Of a stretch of 64,000 bases of DNA, positions 32,471 through 41,823 are shown in pieces. Origin of the DNA: JAZGGS01 sp963749485 (GTDB taxonomy: Bacteria; Bacteroidota; Ignavibacteria; Ignavibacteriales; Ignavibacteriaceae); the NCBI GenBank assembly GCA_963749485.1, contig CAVVMV010000003.1, forward strand, positions 248,001 to 312,000. Direction: 5' to 3'. The position numbers and the translations under genes were made by a program. Within the stretch, counting starts at the first letter, position 1. Each line of letters opens with the position of its first letter. The notes beneath the pieces were generated by a model, which made no database searches, was not told the origin of the DNA, and was given only the letters and a program-made list of their open reading frames with translations.

Positions 32471-32548
32471 GAGAACTTAACGTATATCAAATAAATATTT
32501 GGTATTTTTCTTTCGTTTTTAAGAACTTTAAATATAAAACAGACTTGT

Positions 32549-32577
32549 AAATATATGTTTTAATTAATAAATGTCAA
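32549..32577 (-). promoter_or_regulatory. rRNA operon distal promoter
   Basis: On the minus strand TTGACA (complement of 32572-32577) is followed by 16 bases and TATATT (32550-32555). In Bacteroidetes terms, CTTG, 19 bases, TATATTTA. It starts 13 bases beyond the stop of the SLBB gene. Tandem promoters are typical of rRNA operons. Confidence 0.65.
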
Positions 32578-32589
32578 GTGACAGAGCAA

Positions 32590-34025
32590 CTATTTTGTAA
32601 AATTCAATACTGCTAAAAGTATTGCAGTAACAGTTGCCAGCAGACTTACATATACCGAATATTCTAAAACATACGATCTGAAGGTACGCAAAACTTGCTT
32701 GGGCACATATATATAATCCCCTTCTTCTATTTTAACTTCATTTATAAGTGGAGATATCCAGGTTCTCGATCCTCCTTTAATCACCATTAAATTGTCCTCC
32801 TCTGCCAATTCTCCCATTCCTCCTGCTTCGTTCAGATAATATTCGTAATTCTTTCCTTCAACAAAATTAACATGACCGGGACGGGCAACCTGACCAAAGA
32901 CATAAACTGAATTCTTAATTTCAGGAATTATAATTACATCCCCGCTTTGCACAATGTAGTTAGCAATATCGGATTCGGGATCGTTAATTTTTGTAAAATC
33001 TAGTGAGCTTCCTTCTGTTAAAACTCTTAACTGGTTTTCCAAAAAGAAGTAGGTAGAATCTTCCGGGTAAACATTAGACATTCTGAACATTAACATCGCT
33101 TCAAGATTTACAATTGTATTCCTGAACTGTACGTTTTCAAAATCCGGTTGTTCGGCAAGATTTATTCCATACTGTTTTTCCAGGAAGATGGCCAACCTGT
33201 TACCCGTATATAACTTAGCTCTTCTTAAGGATGCCCGGTCTGTAAATCCACCCGCCGCCTGGATAATATCATAAATGCGCGTATTATTTTTTGTTATAGG
33301 AATATTACCGGGTGAATTCACCTCTCCAAGAATAAGCGCCTGAAAATTTCGTTTATGTGTTTCCAATGCTTTAATTCTAAGCTGGTCACCTCTTTGTAAA
33401 ACAATATCATCATTAATTCCTACTTTAAAAGATGTTTGATTTAAACCATCGTATGATAACCTCATAATTTCAACACTATCAATATTCTCGTATGCAGGAT
33501 TAGTCCCGCCTGCAAGTTCCAGCATATCACTCAGACGGTCACCTTCTACATAATAAAAACTACCTGGTGAATGAACGACACCCGATACAGATATAAAATT
33601 TGTTGAAATATCATACGGAGGGAAGATTATTACATCATCATTTTTCAGGTAAGGATTATTTTCAAAGTTCCCGTTTAATCTAAATTTTTGTAAATCAATT
33701 ATTGTTTCTTCGCCGGTTATTCGTTTTAACTTTATTCCTCTAATGAAAAATGCGAAACCTGTTCTTTTGCTTTTCTGTAAAGTTCAGGATCATTTGTAGT
33801 TCTAAGTGTAAGATCAACTGCTTCGTTGTATAAGCGGGTAATAAATTCATCCAGTCTTTCAGTCATCAGTGCAGGGAACGTACCTTTGAAAGGAAAGGTT
33901 CCGCCAACTGTAACGCTTATAGTTGCATTACTAAGTAAGGAATTATTTTTAAGGTTGTCATTTAGAATCTGTGAAGTTGCAATGCCCGTGCAGATAAGTA
34001 ATAATATTAATAGTTTCTTAATCAT
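32590..34025 (-). CDS. Polysaccharide export protein with SLBB domains (one frameshift)
   Basis: An outer-membrane/periplasmic export protein of the Wza/Poly_export type. The first frame (from ATG 34025) has a signal peptide (MIKKLLILLLICTGIATSQ) and the export-domain start (ISVTVGGTFPFKG). After a frame change near 33735 the protein continues with DDVIIFPPYDISTNFISVSG, then SLBB repeats (LGEVNSPGNIPITKNN with YDIIQAAGGFT, and FGQVARPGHVNFVEGKNYEY). It ends with a helix near the C-terminus (SYVLEYSVYVSLLATVTAIL). About 475 residues is standard. It is a plausible partner of the Wzz-like protein at 3097-4326, although the genes are about 28 kb apart. rfbB lies just upstream. Confidence 0.85.
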
Positions 34026-34068
34026 CTAATTAAAATCCGTTTTTTTATGTAACACAATTATAAATTTA

Positions 34069-35080
34069 CTACTGATTATACTGAGTTTCATAATATTTCT
34101 GGTAATCGCCCGAAATAATTCTTGACCACCAGTTTTTATTATTAATATACCATTCTATGGTTTTGGAAATTGCTTCCTCAAATGAGAAAAGTGGTTCCCA
34201 TCCAAGTTCATTTTTAATTTTTGAAGAATCGATTGCATACCTTCTATCGTGACCGGGTCTGTCCTTTACAAAATCAATCATTTCCTCCGATTTACCTAAC
34301 TTGTTTAATATGAGTTTAATTATTTCTATGTTGGGCATCTCAGTGCTTGCGCCAATATTATAAACTTCACCAATCATACCTTTTTCAAACACCAGCTCAA
34401 TTGCTTTGTTATGATCTATAACGTAAATCCAATCCCTTATATTCATTCCATCTCCGTAAACAGGAAGTTTTTTTCCATTTAGAGAATTGATGATCATCAA
34501 TGGAATTAGTTTTTCGGGAAACTGGAAAGGTCCGTAATTATTTGAACATCGTGTAATAACTACAGGCAAACCATAAGTATGATAAAATGCCATTGCCATC
34601 ATATCAGCAGATGCTTTGCTTGCTGAGTAAGGGCTGTTTGGATGAATGGGTGTTATCTTCGGTAAACAATCCTTCTTCTCCCAAACTTCCGTAAACTTCA
34701 TCGGTGGAAATCTGCACAAACTTTTTTTACTTAAACTTACGCGCAGCTTCCAGCAAAACATTTGTACCAAGCACATTAGATCTGAAAAAAATTTCGGAAT
34801 CAAGAATGCTTCTATCAACATGAGATTCAGCAGCAAAGTTTATTACATAATTAATATCATATTTCTGGAAGAGAGAATTTACTAACTCAGCATTAGTTAT
34901 ATCTCCTTTCACAAACTTGTAATTCTTTTTTCCTTCAGATGTTACAAGATTTTCAAGGTTTCCTGCGTAAGTAAGCTTATCCAGGTTAATTATATTATAA
35001 TCACTGTGTTCATCCAGAATGTAATTAATAAAATTACTTCCAATAAATCCAGCACCGCCTGTTAAAAGGATATTTTTCAT
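34069..35080 (-). CDS. rfbB: dTDP-glucose 4,6-dehydratase (two or more frameshifts)
   Basis: A short-chain dehydrogenase that makes dTDP-4-keto-6-deoxyglucose for rhamnose and related surface sugars. The N-terminal frame starts at ATG 35080 with MKNILLTGGAGFIGSNFINY (NAD motif), then DKLTYAGNLENL and NFAAESHVDRSI. The middle (ISTDEVYGSLGEEGLFTED) is in another frame, with breaks near 34730 and 34655. The third frame holds HPNSPYSASKASADMMAMAF (Y-x-x-x-K), TRCSNNYGPFQFPEKLIPLM, and GDGMNIRDWIYVIDH. All motifs diagnostic of RfbB are present. The start ATG overlaps the stop of the upstream gene as ATGA. Confidence 0.9.
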
Positions 35081-35812
35081 AATATTAAGAAAGAAAAGAA
35101 TCCTATAAATATTCCAGATTGAATAAAGAAACGTATTTCCGTTAAGATCTGAAGGAACACCTTGCAGCGGCTGGTCATTATCTGCCGTCCATGAATCACC
35201 AAAGGTGAGTTGATAGCCAACACCAAGCCGCAGAACAACAAAACTGTAAATGGGCCAATCCAGGTTTAATGTTGGAGTAAACATCCAGAAACTGTTATCC
35301 ATAACGTTGTTTGTACTGCTTGTGACTTCCACCGAAGTTCTCCAAATTTTTTCCCAATTAAATTCTGCTACTATTACTAAAAATATTTATTGTCATAGTT
35401 CCTGCGCCAACAGTTGCACCAACAGAAACTCCAAAGTCTTTAACAATTGGAATGGTATACTCAATTGTTAATCCACCGCCGCCAAGTTTATACAACTACT
35501 TCCCTATTTACTAGAACCAATCGTTTGTGTTGAAGATGTTGATCCGCTAAAACCCATTCCTCCAACTCTAAGATGCTTTACGAAACCGATATAGATAAAA
35601 CCACCTATTCCGGAAGAATAAAAACCGCTTGTTGATAGTTCAGGCATTCCAATTTTATTCATTTCAAAATTAACCGGATCAAGATTTGGCATATACCAGC
35701 CGGGCACATAACCTATGCCTCCGCCAAATGGAGCATCAAAATATTTATTCTGCTGTGAATAAATTGTTATTGACAGAAATAAAACTATAAGTAGTGTAAT
35801 TCTAAATCGCAT
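35077..35812 (-). CDS. Outer-membrane-type protein of unknown function (several frameshifts)
   Basis: Fragments in three frames appear to form one protein of about 240 residues. It starts at ATG 35812 with a signal peptide (MRFRITLLIVLFLSITIYSQ) and a Gly-rich region (SGFYSSGIGGFIYIGFVKHL). Next comes YKLGGGGLTIEYTIPIVKDF with GVSVGATVGAGTMTINIF, then LNLDWPIYSFVVLRLGVGYQ and LTFGDSW. Alternating aromatic and Gly-rich strands resemble a small outer-membrane beta barrel. Frame breaks are near 35505, 35340 and 35125. The stop is taken as TGA 35077-35079, overlapping the rfbB ATG. The family is not recognised. Confidence 0.5.
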
Positions 35813-36015
35813 ATAAATTTCTCTTTGATAATTTATAAATTTAGCAAAGCCATTATGGAAATGCAAAGAAACAGGTAATTGAATAATTTAAGTAATATCT
35901 TCTACAAAGATATTTATTACTTAATCATTCTATAGGGCATTTATCAGTATATAAGCAGAAAATTTTTGGGAGAATTAATAATTGTTACGAGGACTGATAA
36001 AATAAAAGATTCTTC

Positions 36016-36915
36016 CTATTCAGCTGGTTCTAAAACTCTTGCAACAATTACCCCGGAATCTTTTTCTATATTGTTTACATACTCAGCTAAAGGTAACTCA
36101 CTTATTTGCACTTTGTAGCCAACGTTTGGCGCATGCAAAACATGAATTCTATCATCATCCATTCTTACAGCAATTCCAACATGATTTACATCCAGCCCTT
36201 TTATTGTTGATGTAAAAACAAGCAGATCGCCGTTTTCAATTTTCGGCTCAATCTCTGCAATTTTTTCTTGCGGGATGAAAAAATGTTCCCGTTTGTTTAT
36301 TTCTTCTTCCTGCTTTTTTATAACAGGAATAAATTCCGGTTGGGCTTTTAAATGTTTGTAATATTCAGGATGGGACGACATAAAACTCAAATTCATTTCT
36401 AATTTTTCGCCGCCAATTTCTTCAGTAATATTTTTTACAATTCCCTTTTCTTCATTGTTAAAAATCCAATCGGTAAAATAGTGAAGACGTGATGGATATT
36501 GATCAATCTTACCATCCCTGTAACGGATTAGTTTTAGTTCATCCTTAAAATCATCAAAAGAAGTTTTGCCTTGTTTAATACACCTGCTTATAGCTAAAAC
36601 ATTTTCAACAAAAGTATTACAATCAAGCTCTGATAAATTAATAACCAATTTTTCTTCATCATTAACTTCAAGAGTGTGTGCTGCATAATCTGTTCCTATA
36701 AAACTTTTACCAATTTCAACTATCACTTCATTTATTGGTTTGGCAGAAAGTTTTTCATCAACAGCTAGTTGAAATTTGGAATTACAGATTTGAACACTAA
36801 CATCCCCAGATTCCTGCGCGCATCCTGTAGTGCTAAAGAGTAAAGAGTAAAGTATAAAGATTAAAGTATAAGAATGAAAAAAACTAACTTTTATCCTTTT
36901 ACTTTTATCTTTCAT
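36016..36915 (-). CDS. DUF1460 N-acetylmuramoyl-L-alanine amidase-like lipoprotein
   Basis: About 299 residues with a signal peptide and probable lipobox (FSTTGCAQE). The body matches the DUF1460 family of papain/NlpC-P60-like peptidoglycan amidases: LSELDCNTFVENVLAI near residue 100 with the candidate catalytic cysteine, YRDGKIDQYPSRLHYFTDW, GDLLVFTSTIKGLDVNHVGI with the candidate histidine, then HVLHAPNVGYKVQISE. It probably cleaves cell-wall peptides in the periplasm. The start at ATG 36915 lies just after the dnaB stop, giving a tight gene pair; upstream Met codons would overlap dnaB. Confidence 0.8.
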   Translation of the reverse strand: MKDKSKRIKVSFFHSYTLIFILYSLLFSTTGCAQESGDVSVQICNSKFQLAVDEKLSAKPINEVIVEIGKSFIGTDYAAHTLEVNDEEKLVINLSELDCNTFVENVLAISRCIKQGKTSFDDFKDELKLIRYRDGKIDQYPSRLHYFTDWIFNNEEKGIVKNITEEIGGEKLEMNLSFMSSHPEYYKHLKAQPEFIPVIKKQEEEINKREHFFIPQEKIAEIEPKIENGDLLVFTSTIKGLDVNHVGIAVRMDDDRIHVLHAPNVGYKVQISELPLAEYVNNIEKDSGVIVARVLEPAE

Positions 36916-36919
36916 CTTG

Positions 36920-38348
36920 TCAGATAATGTCTTCATCTTCAGGCATCGCAGCGTATTCTTCAATCTGCCTGCTGGTTGCAAGATTTTCGAAGCGGGCGTA
37001 TTCTTTAATAAAGGCGAGTTTAATCATTCCGGTAGGACCATTACGCTGTTTTCCAATAATTACTTCAGTAACACCTGCAGTCGATTCACCATTTTCATCT
37101 TTTTCAATTCCATAATATTCAGGACGGTTTAAAAATATCACCACATCTGCATCCTGTTCAATCGAACCGGATTCCCTTAAATCGGAAAGCTGGGGTCTTT
37201 TATCAGTTCTTGTTTCCACAGCCCTGTTTAACTGGCTTAGTGCAATTACAGGTATATTTAATTCTTTGGCTAAAGATTTAAGTGATCTTGAAATATGTGA
37301 AATTTCTCTCTCGCGGCTTTCAGTTCTTTGTGGTCCCGACATTAATTGAAGGTAATCTATTATTATCATCCCAACATTCTTTTCGGCTTTAAGCCGCCTT
37401 GCTTTTGCCCTTATTTCAAGAACCGATTGAGCAGGTGAATCATCAACATAAACCGGGGCATCAGTAAGTTTATGCACAGTTTTACTAAGCTTTGAACCAT
37501 CGGAATGCGGAAGTTTACCGGTTCTTACAAGGTGTGCATTTATTCTTGCTTCAGCACATATCATTCTTATGATGAGCTGCATTGTTGCCATTTCCAGACT
37601 AAAAATTCCAACCGGTACTTTATGATCGATAGCAGCATTACGCGCGAGGGTTAAAGCAAGTGCAGTCTTTCCCATCGAAGGTCTTGCTGCAAGAACAATG
37701 AGATCAGATTTTTGAAAACCGCCCAGCAATTCATCGAGTTCATAAAAACCTGTTGGGAACAGAAAACTTTTGATGAGTGGAGGAATGAATTGTTTCAATA
37801 TATTCCATTGCATCACGCACTGCCCTGTCCATTCCCTGGTAGGATTTTGAAAGATGTGATTCCGTAATTTCAAATATTTTTCGTTCTGCGTTATCCAAAA
37901 TATCAAAAGCATCATCGGCGCCTGCGTAAGCAGAGCGTGCAATTTCATGAGCACTGGAAATCAATCCGCGAAGAATTTGTTTTTCAATAATGATTTTTGC
38001 GTGGTACTCAATATTGGCAGCAGAAGTAATATTCTGCGAAAGTTTACTAAGGTAAACCGCTCCACCAACTTCATCAAGCTGGTCCCGTTTCTTCAGCTCT
38101 TCGTAAACTGTAACTGTATCAATCGGTTCACCTGCATCAAAGAGCGAAGTCATCGCATCATAAATTAATTTGTGCGATTTAAGATAAAAGCTGTCAGCCG
38201 AAAGCAATTCTAATGCTTTTGGTACGGCTTCTTTCTCAATCAACATTGCACCAAGTACAGATGCTTCAATTTCCGGTTCCGATGGAGGTTTTACATCTGC
38301 AGGGATTAATTGATCAACACCGTTATTTGGTTTTCTTGTTCTTGCCAT
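36920..38348 (-). CDS. dnaB: Replicative DNA helicase DnaB (one frameshift)
   Basis: The hexameric helicase that drives the replication fork. The N-terminal domain starts at ATG 38348 (PPSEPEIEASVLGAMLIEKE). The RecA-like domain follows: GFYELDELLGGFQKSDLIVL, Walker A in RPSMGKTALALTLARN, MIIIDYLQLMSG, REISHISRSLKSLAKELNIP and QLNRAVETRTDKRPQLSDLR. The reading frame breaks near 37760, where CCC in place of CC shifts the frame after QKFSVP. Since DnaB is essential, this is almost certainly an indel error. The total of about 475 residues is normal. Confidence 0.95.
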
Positions 38349-38360
38349 AATTGAAATTGA

Positions 38361-38840
38361 ATATAATAAAGTTCGGGGAGAGAAAAATCCTAAACTTTAG
38401 GCGAGAATTCAAAATAAGATTAGCTCCGCATTGAAGAACTGGTGATTAAGCAATATTTTAAGTGCTTATACATTTATTTCCATTTTTGGTTTCTTTCGGA
38501 ATTTCTTGCATAGAGTCCCAATGTTAGACTATTTGACCAGAATCAATCAACTAAAAAATTCCATTTTTGAGTATTCAATACCACCTGGCAGGTTTGATGA
38601 GATGCAAATTCCACCAAATTGCCTGTTGCATTGACGGCAAATTCGATACTTTTTTCAGAATATTCTTTTGCCATTCTTTCAAAATATACATAACGGCTCT
38701 TTGCCATTTCCAACTAACAGGATTGTGTTGAAAATAATAATTGCAAACAATTCTCCAAAGCTATACGTGAAACACCATCTAGAACGCTTGATAAAAAGCA
38801 ATTGCGTTCTTCTATTTGTGGGAAGATCCTGTTTCATTAT
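38361..38840. other. Region without a supported gene (about 480 bases)
   Basis: Only short frames are visible. A minus-strand frame of 43 codons (38674 to 38543; MAKEYSEKSIEFAVNATGNL at its start) and overlapping short frames suggest decayed or badly sequenced coding DNA, but none matches a family I recognise. No ribosome binding site, tRNA or clear terminator was seen. Confidence 0.35.
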
Positions 38841-38847
38841 TTTCCAA

Positions 38848-39301
38848 TTAATTAAAATTCTTGTAAATATTCAATTGTAATGTCGAACCGTATTTTATAT
38901 TAAATGAAGATGAATTTTCGCTAATTGCATTTGCCTTAAATCTATAACTTATACCCAAAAATGGTTTAATAGATATTCCATAGTTTGGAAATAATGTGAT
39001 TGCGCCAAGTAAGTTAATATCATAATACGGACTGCCAGAATAGAATATCCTCTATCAGCTCCGCCGAGAACTAATAATAAATTCAGCTCCAGGTTGTAAA
39101 CTTATCAACAACGTTTTCATCTTTATAATAATTTAAATCAGTAAATAATTTCAAATTATGTGTAAGTAGAATTAGAGTATTATATTCAACATATACACCA
39201 TTATAAAGTTTGGTTTCAGAATTTTGATTCTGCGCAAATACTCCGTCACACTTGATATAAGGACAAAAATATGAGCACAATATAATATTTCTCATTTTCA
39301 C
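38848..39301 (-). CDS. Outer-membrane-type beta-barrel protein fragment (frameshifted)
   Basis: Two frames join. The first starts at GTG 39299-39301 or ATG 39295 and gives a signal-like region ending FAQNQNSETKLYNG, then VYVEYNTLILLTHNLKLFTD. A frame change near 39050 leads into GSPYYDINLLGAITLFPNYG and ISIKPFLGISYRFKA, ending STLQLNIYKNFN with its stop at 38848. Alternating hydrophobic strands and a C-terminal aromatic-Asn end resemble a small outer-membrane protein. About 145 residues is short for a barrel, so it may be a remnant. No family is recognised. Confidence 0.4.
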
Positions 39302-39533
39302 TTCGCTGTACTTAACTGTTATTTATACTGCAAAATTGAAGAATTATGTTATCCCTTAGGTACATTAAAACTTCACGCCAGGAAGTAAGAGTTGTTGCTG
39401 TTTGGCAAGTTTGAACAATTTAGGATTGACAATTAAACACTAAAGGGAACATTAAGGTGTTCACTTAAATTTTTTATCGGATTGGGGTACAGTTATAGTT
39501 AGAAAATACAACCGTTTTATTTTCAATGATTAG

Positions 39534-39840
39534 CTACCGTTCTTCTATTCTAAATACTATAATCTCATCACCTAAGCAGGCATTCGCATCTTTAGCCCAG
39601 TCTAATTTTACATAAATTGGAAAGGTAGGATTCTGCAGATTCAGATTCACTATTCGCCGGCACATCATAAAATCTATAGGTTACATTATCTATCTCTATG
39701 AAGAATCCGCCGCAACAGGCACATTCCCTTATGTCAATGCCGGTAATTGTGCCATTACTCATAGAATCATCTCCTCCTAAAGAACAGGATACAATACTTA
39801 ATGCTGATAAAAGAAGAGCGGCAGTTATTATTTTTTTCAT
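39534..39840 (-). CDS. Small lipoprotein with a CACC cysteine cluster (one frameshift)
   Basis: It starts at ATG 39840 with a lipoprotein signal (ITAALLLSALSIVSCSLGG; lipobox IVSC). The mature part has GIDIRECACCGGFFIEIDNV, with three cysteines in four positions, then TYRFYDVPANS. A frame change near 39640 gives the C-terminal half LQNPTFPIYVKLDWAKDANA, followed by CLGDEIIVFRIEER and the stop TAG at 39534-39536. Joined, it is about 100 residues and ends sensibly. The function is unknown; the cysteine cluster could bind metal or form disulfides. Confidence 0.55.
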
Positions 39841-39861
39841 ATCGTTACCTACCTTAAACAA

Positions 39862-40264
39862 ACCAAATATTTTTTAGAACTTTATTTATTTGAATAGACT
39901 TAGTTGCTTGTAACCTTATTAAGTTTTTGATTTTAAAGTAAATAAATAAATCTCAATCAATTTTCTAGTGACAATTTCATCAATAACTATATTCACTTCA
40001 ATGAAAAAATTAGTGGATGAATTGCTGTTTGGCAATTATGTAGAAACACAATGCACTCCATCCGTATATACTTGCCAATTGTTAATTGAGTATTGCAAAA
40101 AATAAGTTTAAGTTAAACTTGTTGCCTGAATGTTATTCCTCTCTGCTGACTGAAATTATAACTGAAATCAATAATCCTACTAACTACGGTAACAAGAGAA
40201 TTGTTTTTTCAAAAGAAGATAAAAAACAAGCTGAATACTTGTAAATATAAAGAAGGAGGAAGTT
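39862..40264. other. Intergenic region with two marginal short frames (about 400 bases)
   Basis: A 34-codon plus-strand frame (40001-40105, starting MKKLVDELLFGNYVE) is followed by an overlapping frame ending at 40243 (LLPECYSSLLTEIITEI within it). They could be two frame-shifted parts of one small gene, but neither has a good ribosome binding site and no family is recognised. The strong ribosome binding site AAGGAGGAAG at 40252-40261 belongs to the gene at 40265. Confidence 0.35.
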
Positions 40265-40792
40265 ATGCAGACAAATAACTCAATAAAATCAATAACACTT
40301 TTATTGATTCTCGTTTTGTTCTTTATTCTTGGTACCGTACTCTCAATGGCACAAGAAAAAGTAGAAGTTGTAGGAAAAATTTCTGCTACTGTTACCGAAA
40401 AATATGATTTTGATGTTGGCGATACAGAGGGTCACATTTTTCACATCAGTAAATCTGAGGGGATAAATACCAGCACCGGTAAAAATAGTATCATGGATGG
40501 TGCTTTAGTTGTTAATAATAATTTTAGCAACCTGGTAAAAGGGAATGGATCTAACCAGGGTTACATAATTTTGAACAAAGATGGGAGTACTACGGTTGCC
40601 AAATGGGAAGGGAAAGTAACTACTGTTTTATCCGGCGATATACCCAAAACAACAATGGAAGGAACTTTCACCTATATAAGCGGGACGGGTAAATTTGAAA
40701 ATATTCAAGGAGGCGGTAAATTTAAAGGAATGTATATTACAGCTAACACGTACTTAGTAGATTGGGATGGAGAATACTTTATAAAAAAGTAA
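40265..40792 (+). CDS. Secreted protein of unknown function
   Basis: A 175-residue protein with an N-terminal signal peptide (SITLLLILVLFFILGTVLSM, cleaved near AQE). The mature part is a beta-rich domain: KVEVVGKISATVTEKYDFDV, GDTEGHIFHISKSEG, then GDIPKTTMEGTFTYISGTGK and FENIQGGGKFKGMYI. The last motif, T-F-x-Y-I-S-G-T-G-K-F-E-x-I-x-G-G-G, resembles small lipocalin-like or allene-oxide-cyclase-type barrels of unknown role. The start is secure thanks to AAGGAGGAAG four bases upstream. It stands alone on the plus strand among minus-strand genes. Confidence 0.7.
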   Translation: MQTNNSIKSITLLLILVLFFILGTVLSMAQEKVEVVGKISATVTEKYDFDVGDTEGHIFHISKSEGINTSTGKNSIMDGALVVNNNFSNLVKGNGSNQGYIILNKDGSTTVAKWEGKVTTVLSGDIPKTTMEGTFTYISGTGKFENIQGGGKFKGMYITANTYLVDWDGEYFIKK

Positions 40793-40876
40793 CGGGTATT
40801 TTTTAACAAAGTTACAGGTATTCAGCTTTATTAAAATTTAATTTAGGAATTAAGGGGGGAGTAAAAGAAATTTCCG

Positions 40877-41652
40877 TTATGGATTCACTATCTCATCATA
40901 CAATTTCCTAAAGTTCTGCAAGTCTTCCCAGCAAGGACGTTTCCAGTTTGGATTTCTTAAAAGCGCCGCAGGATGATATGTTATCATCACTTTTGCATTT
41001 TCAAATTCAAATACTTTTCCCCTCATACTTGTAAGCGATTCTTTTTTCTTCAACAATCCTTTTGCAGCAGTTAAACCCAAACATAAAATTAACTTAGGTT
41101 GAATTAACTCAATTTGTTTTTTTAAATACGGAAGGCAAGTTTCCATTTCTTCCGGTAAAGGTGTTCTGTTATCAGGCGGACGGCATTTTACAATGTTTGC
41201 AATGTAAACATCATCCCTGCTGAAATTATTGCTTTGAGAATATCAGTGAGTAGCTCCCCGCTCTTCCAACGAAAGGTAAGAATATCTGTAAGGAGCTTTC
41301 CTGCTCTGCCAACAAAAGGCAAACCCTGCTTATCCTCTTCGGCTCCAGGTCCTTCGCCTACAACCATTACATCAGCATTAGGATTACCGCTGCCAAAAAC
41401 AAACTTGTTCCTTCCTTTATGCAGAACACAATTTGTGCAGTTGTTTATTTGTGCTTCCAGGTCTTTAAGTGTAACAGCAGATTCCCACGATTTCTTTTCA
41501 ACAGGAAATATTTCTTGTTCGATTACTTTTACTTTTTTGCTTTTAGAGGGAGCTTCAGGTTTTTTTGATTTGGTCATTAATAACTCATCGCCAAAAATAT
41601 CTTTCTGGTCTTTAAGTGCTTCTATAATTTGTTTTTTTTGTGGATCGTTCAT
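40877..41652 (-). CDS. Family 4-type uracil-DNA glycosylase (frameshift and internal duplication)
   Basis: Removes uracil from DNA in base-excision repair. From ATG 41652 there is a charged N-terminal extension, then NCTNCVLHKGRNKFVFGSG (two iron-sulfur cysteines) and GEGPGAEEDKQGLPFVGRAG (active site). The second half is in another frame from about 41215: VYIANIVKCRPPDNRTPLPE, METCLPYLKKQIELIQPKLI (two more cysteines) and VMITYHPAALLRNPNWK. Four cysteines fit the 4Fe-4S family. Between the halves an extra 14 codons (TFRWKSGELLTDIL) repeat the preceding PFVGRAGKLLTDIL with mostly synonymous differences; normal enzymes have one copy. The break is likely technical. Confidence 0.85.
41236..41319. 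repeat. Divergent tandem duplication inside the uracil-DNA glycosylase gene
   Basis: 41277-41319 and 41236-41276 are adjacent copies of the segment encoding PFVGRAGKLLTDIL. They differ at about ten positions, nearly all third-codon positions, plus a one-base gap. The pattern is that of two homologous alleles placed end to end. Confidence 0.7.
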
Positions 41653-41713
41653 TTGTTACCCAATAATAAAACGCTAAAGTTTTTTACAATGAGGTCTTCA
41701 AAAGCAAAGCGCT

Positions 41714-41746
41714 GTCATTGCGAGGAACTTTGTGACGAAGCAATCT
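41714..41746. repeat. GTCATTGCGAGG...GAAGCAATCT dispersed-type repeat
   Basis: The intergenic sequence starts GTCATTGCGAGG and ends GACGAAGCAATCT with partly complementary ends (ATTGC/GCAAT). Elements of this form occur as interspersed palindromic repeats in many bacterial genomes. It is followed by a second inverted repeat ATCACT (41765-41770)/AGTGAT (41781-41786). Only one copy was noticed in this window. Confidence 0.55.
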
Positions 41747-41823
41747 TTATTTTGCTTAAAACTGATCACTTCGCTACGCTAGTGATGAAAGAACTACTTT
41801 AGAGATACTTCTAAATGATTATA

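Noticed and set aside
40001..40105. A 34-codon plus-strand frame that looks protein-like.
   Set aside because: It has no ribosome binding site or recognisable family. It was noted within the intergenic entry but not called as a gene.
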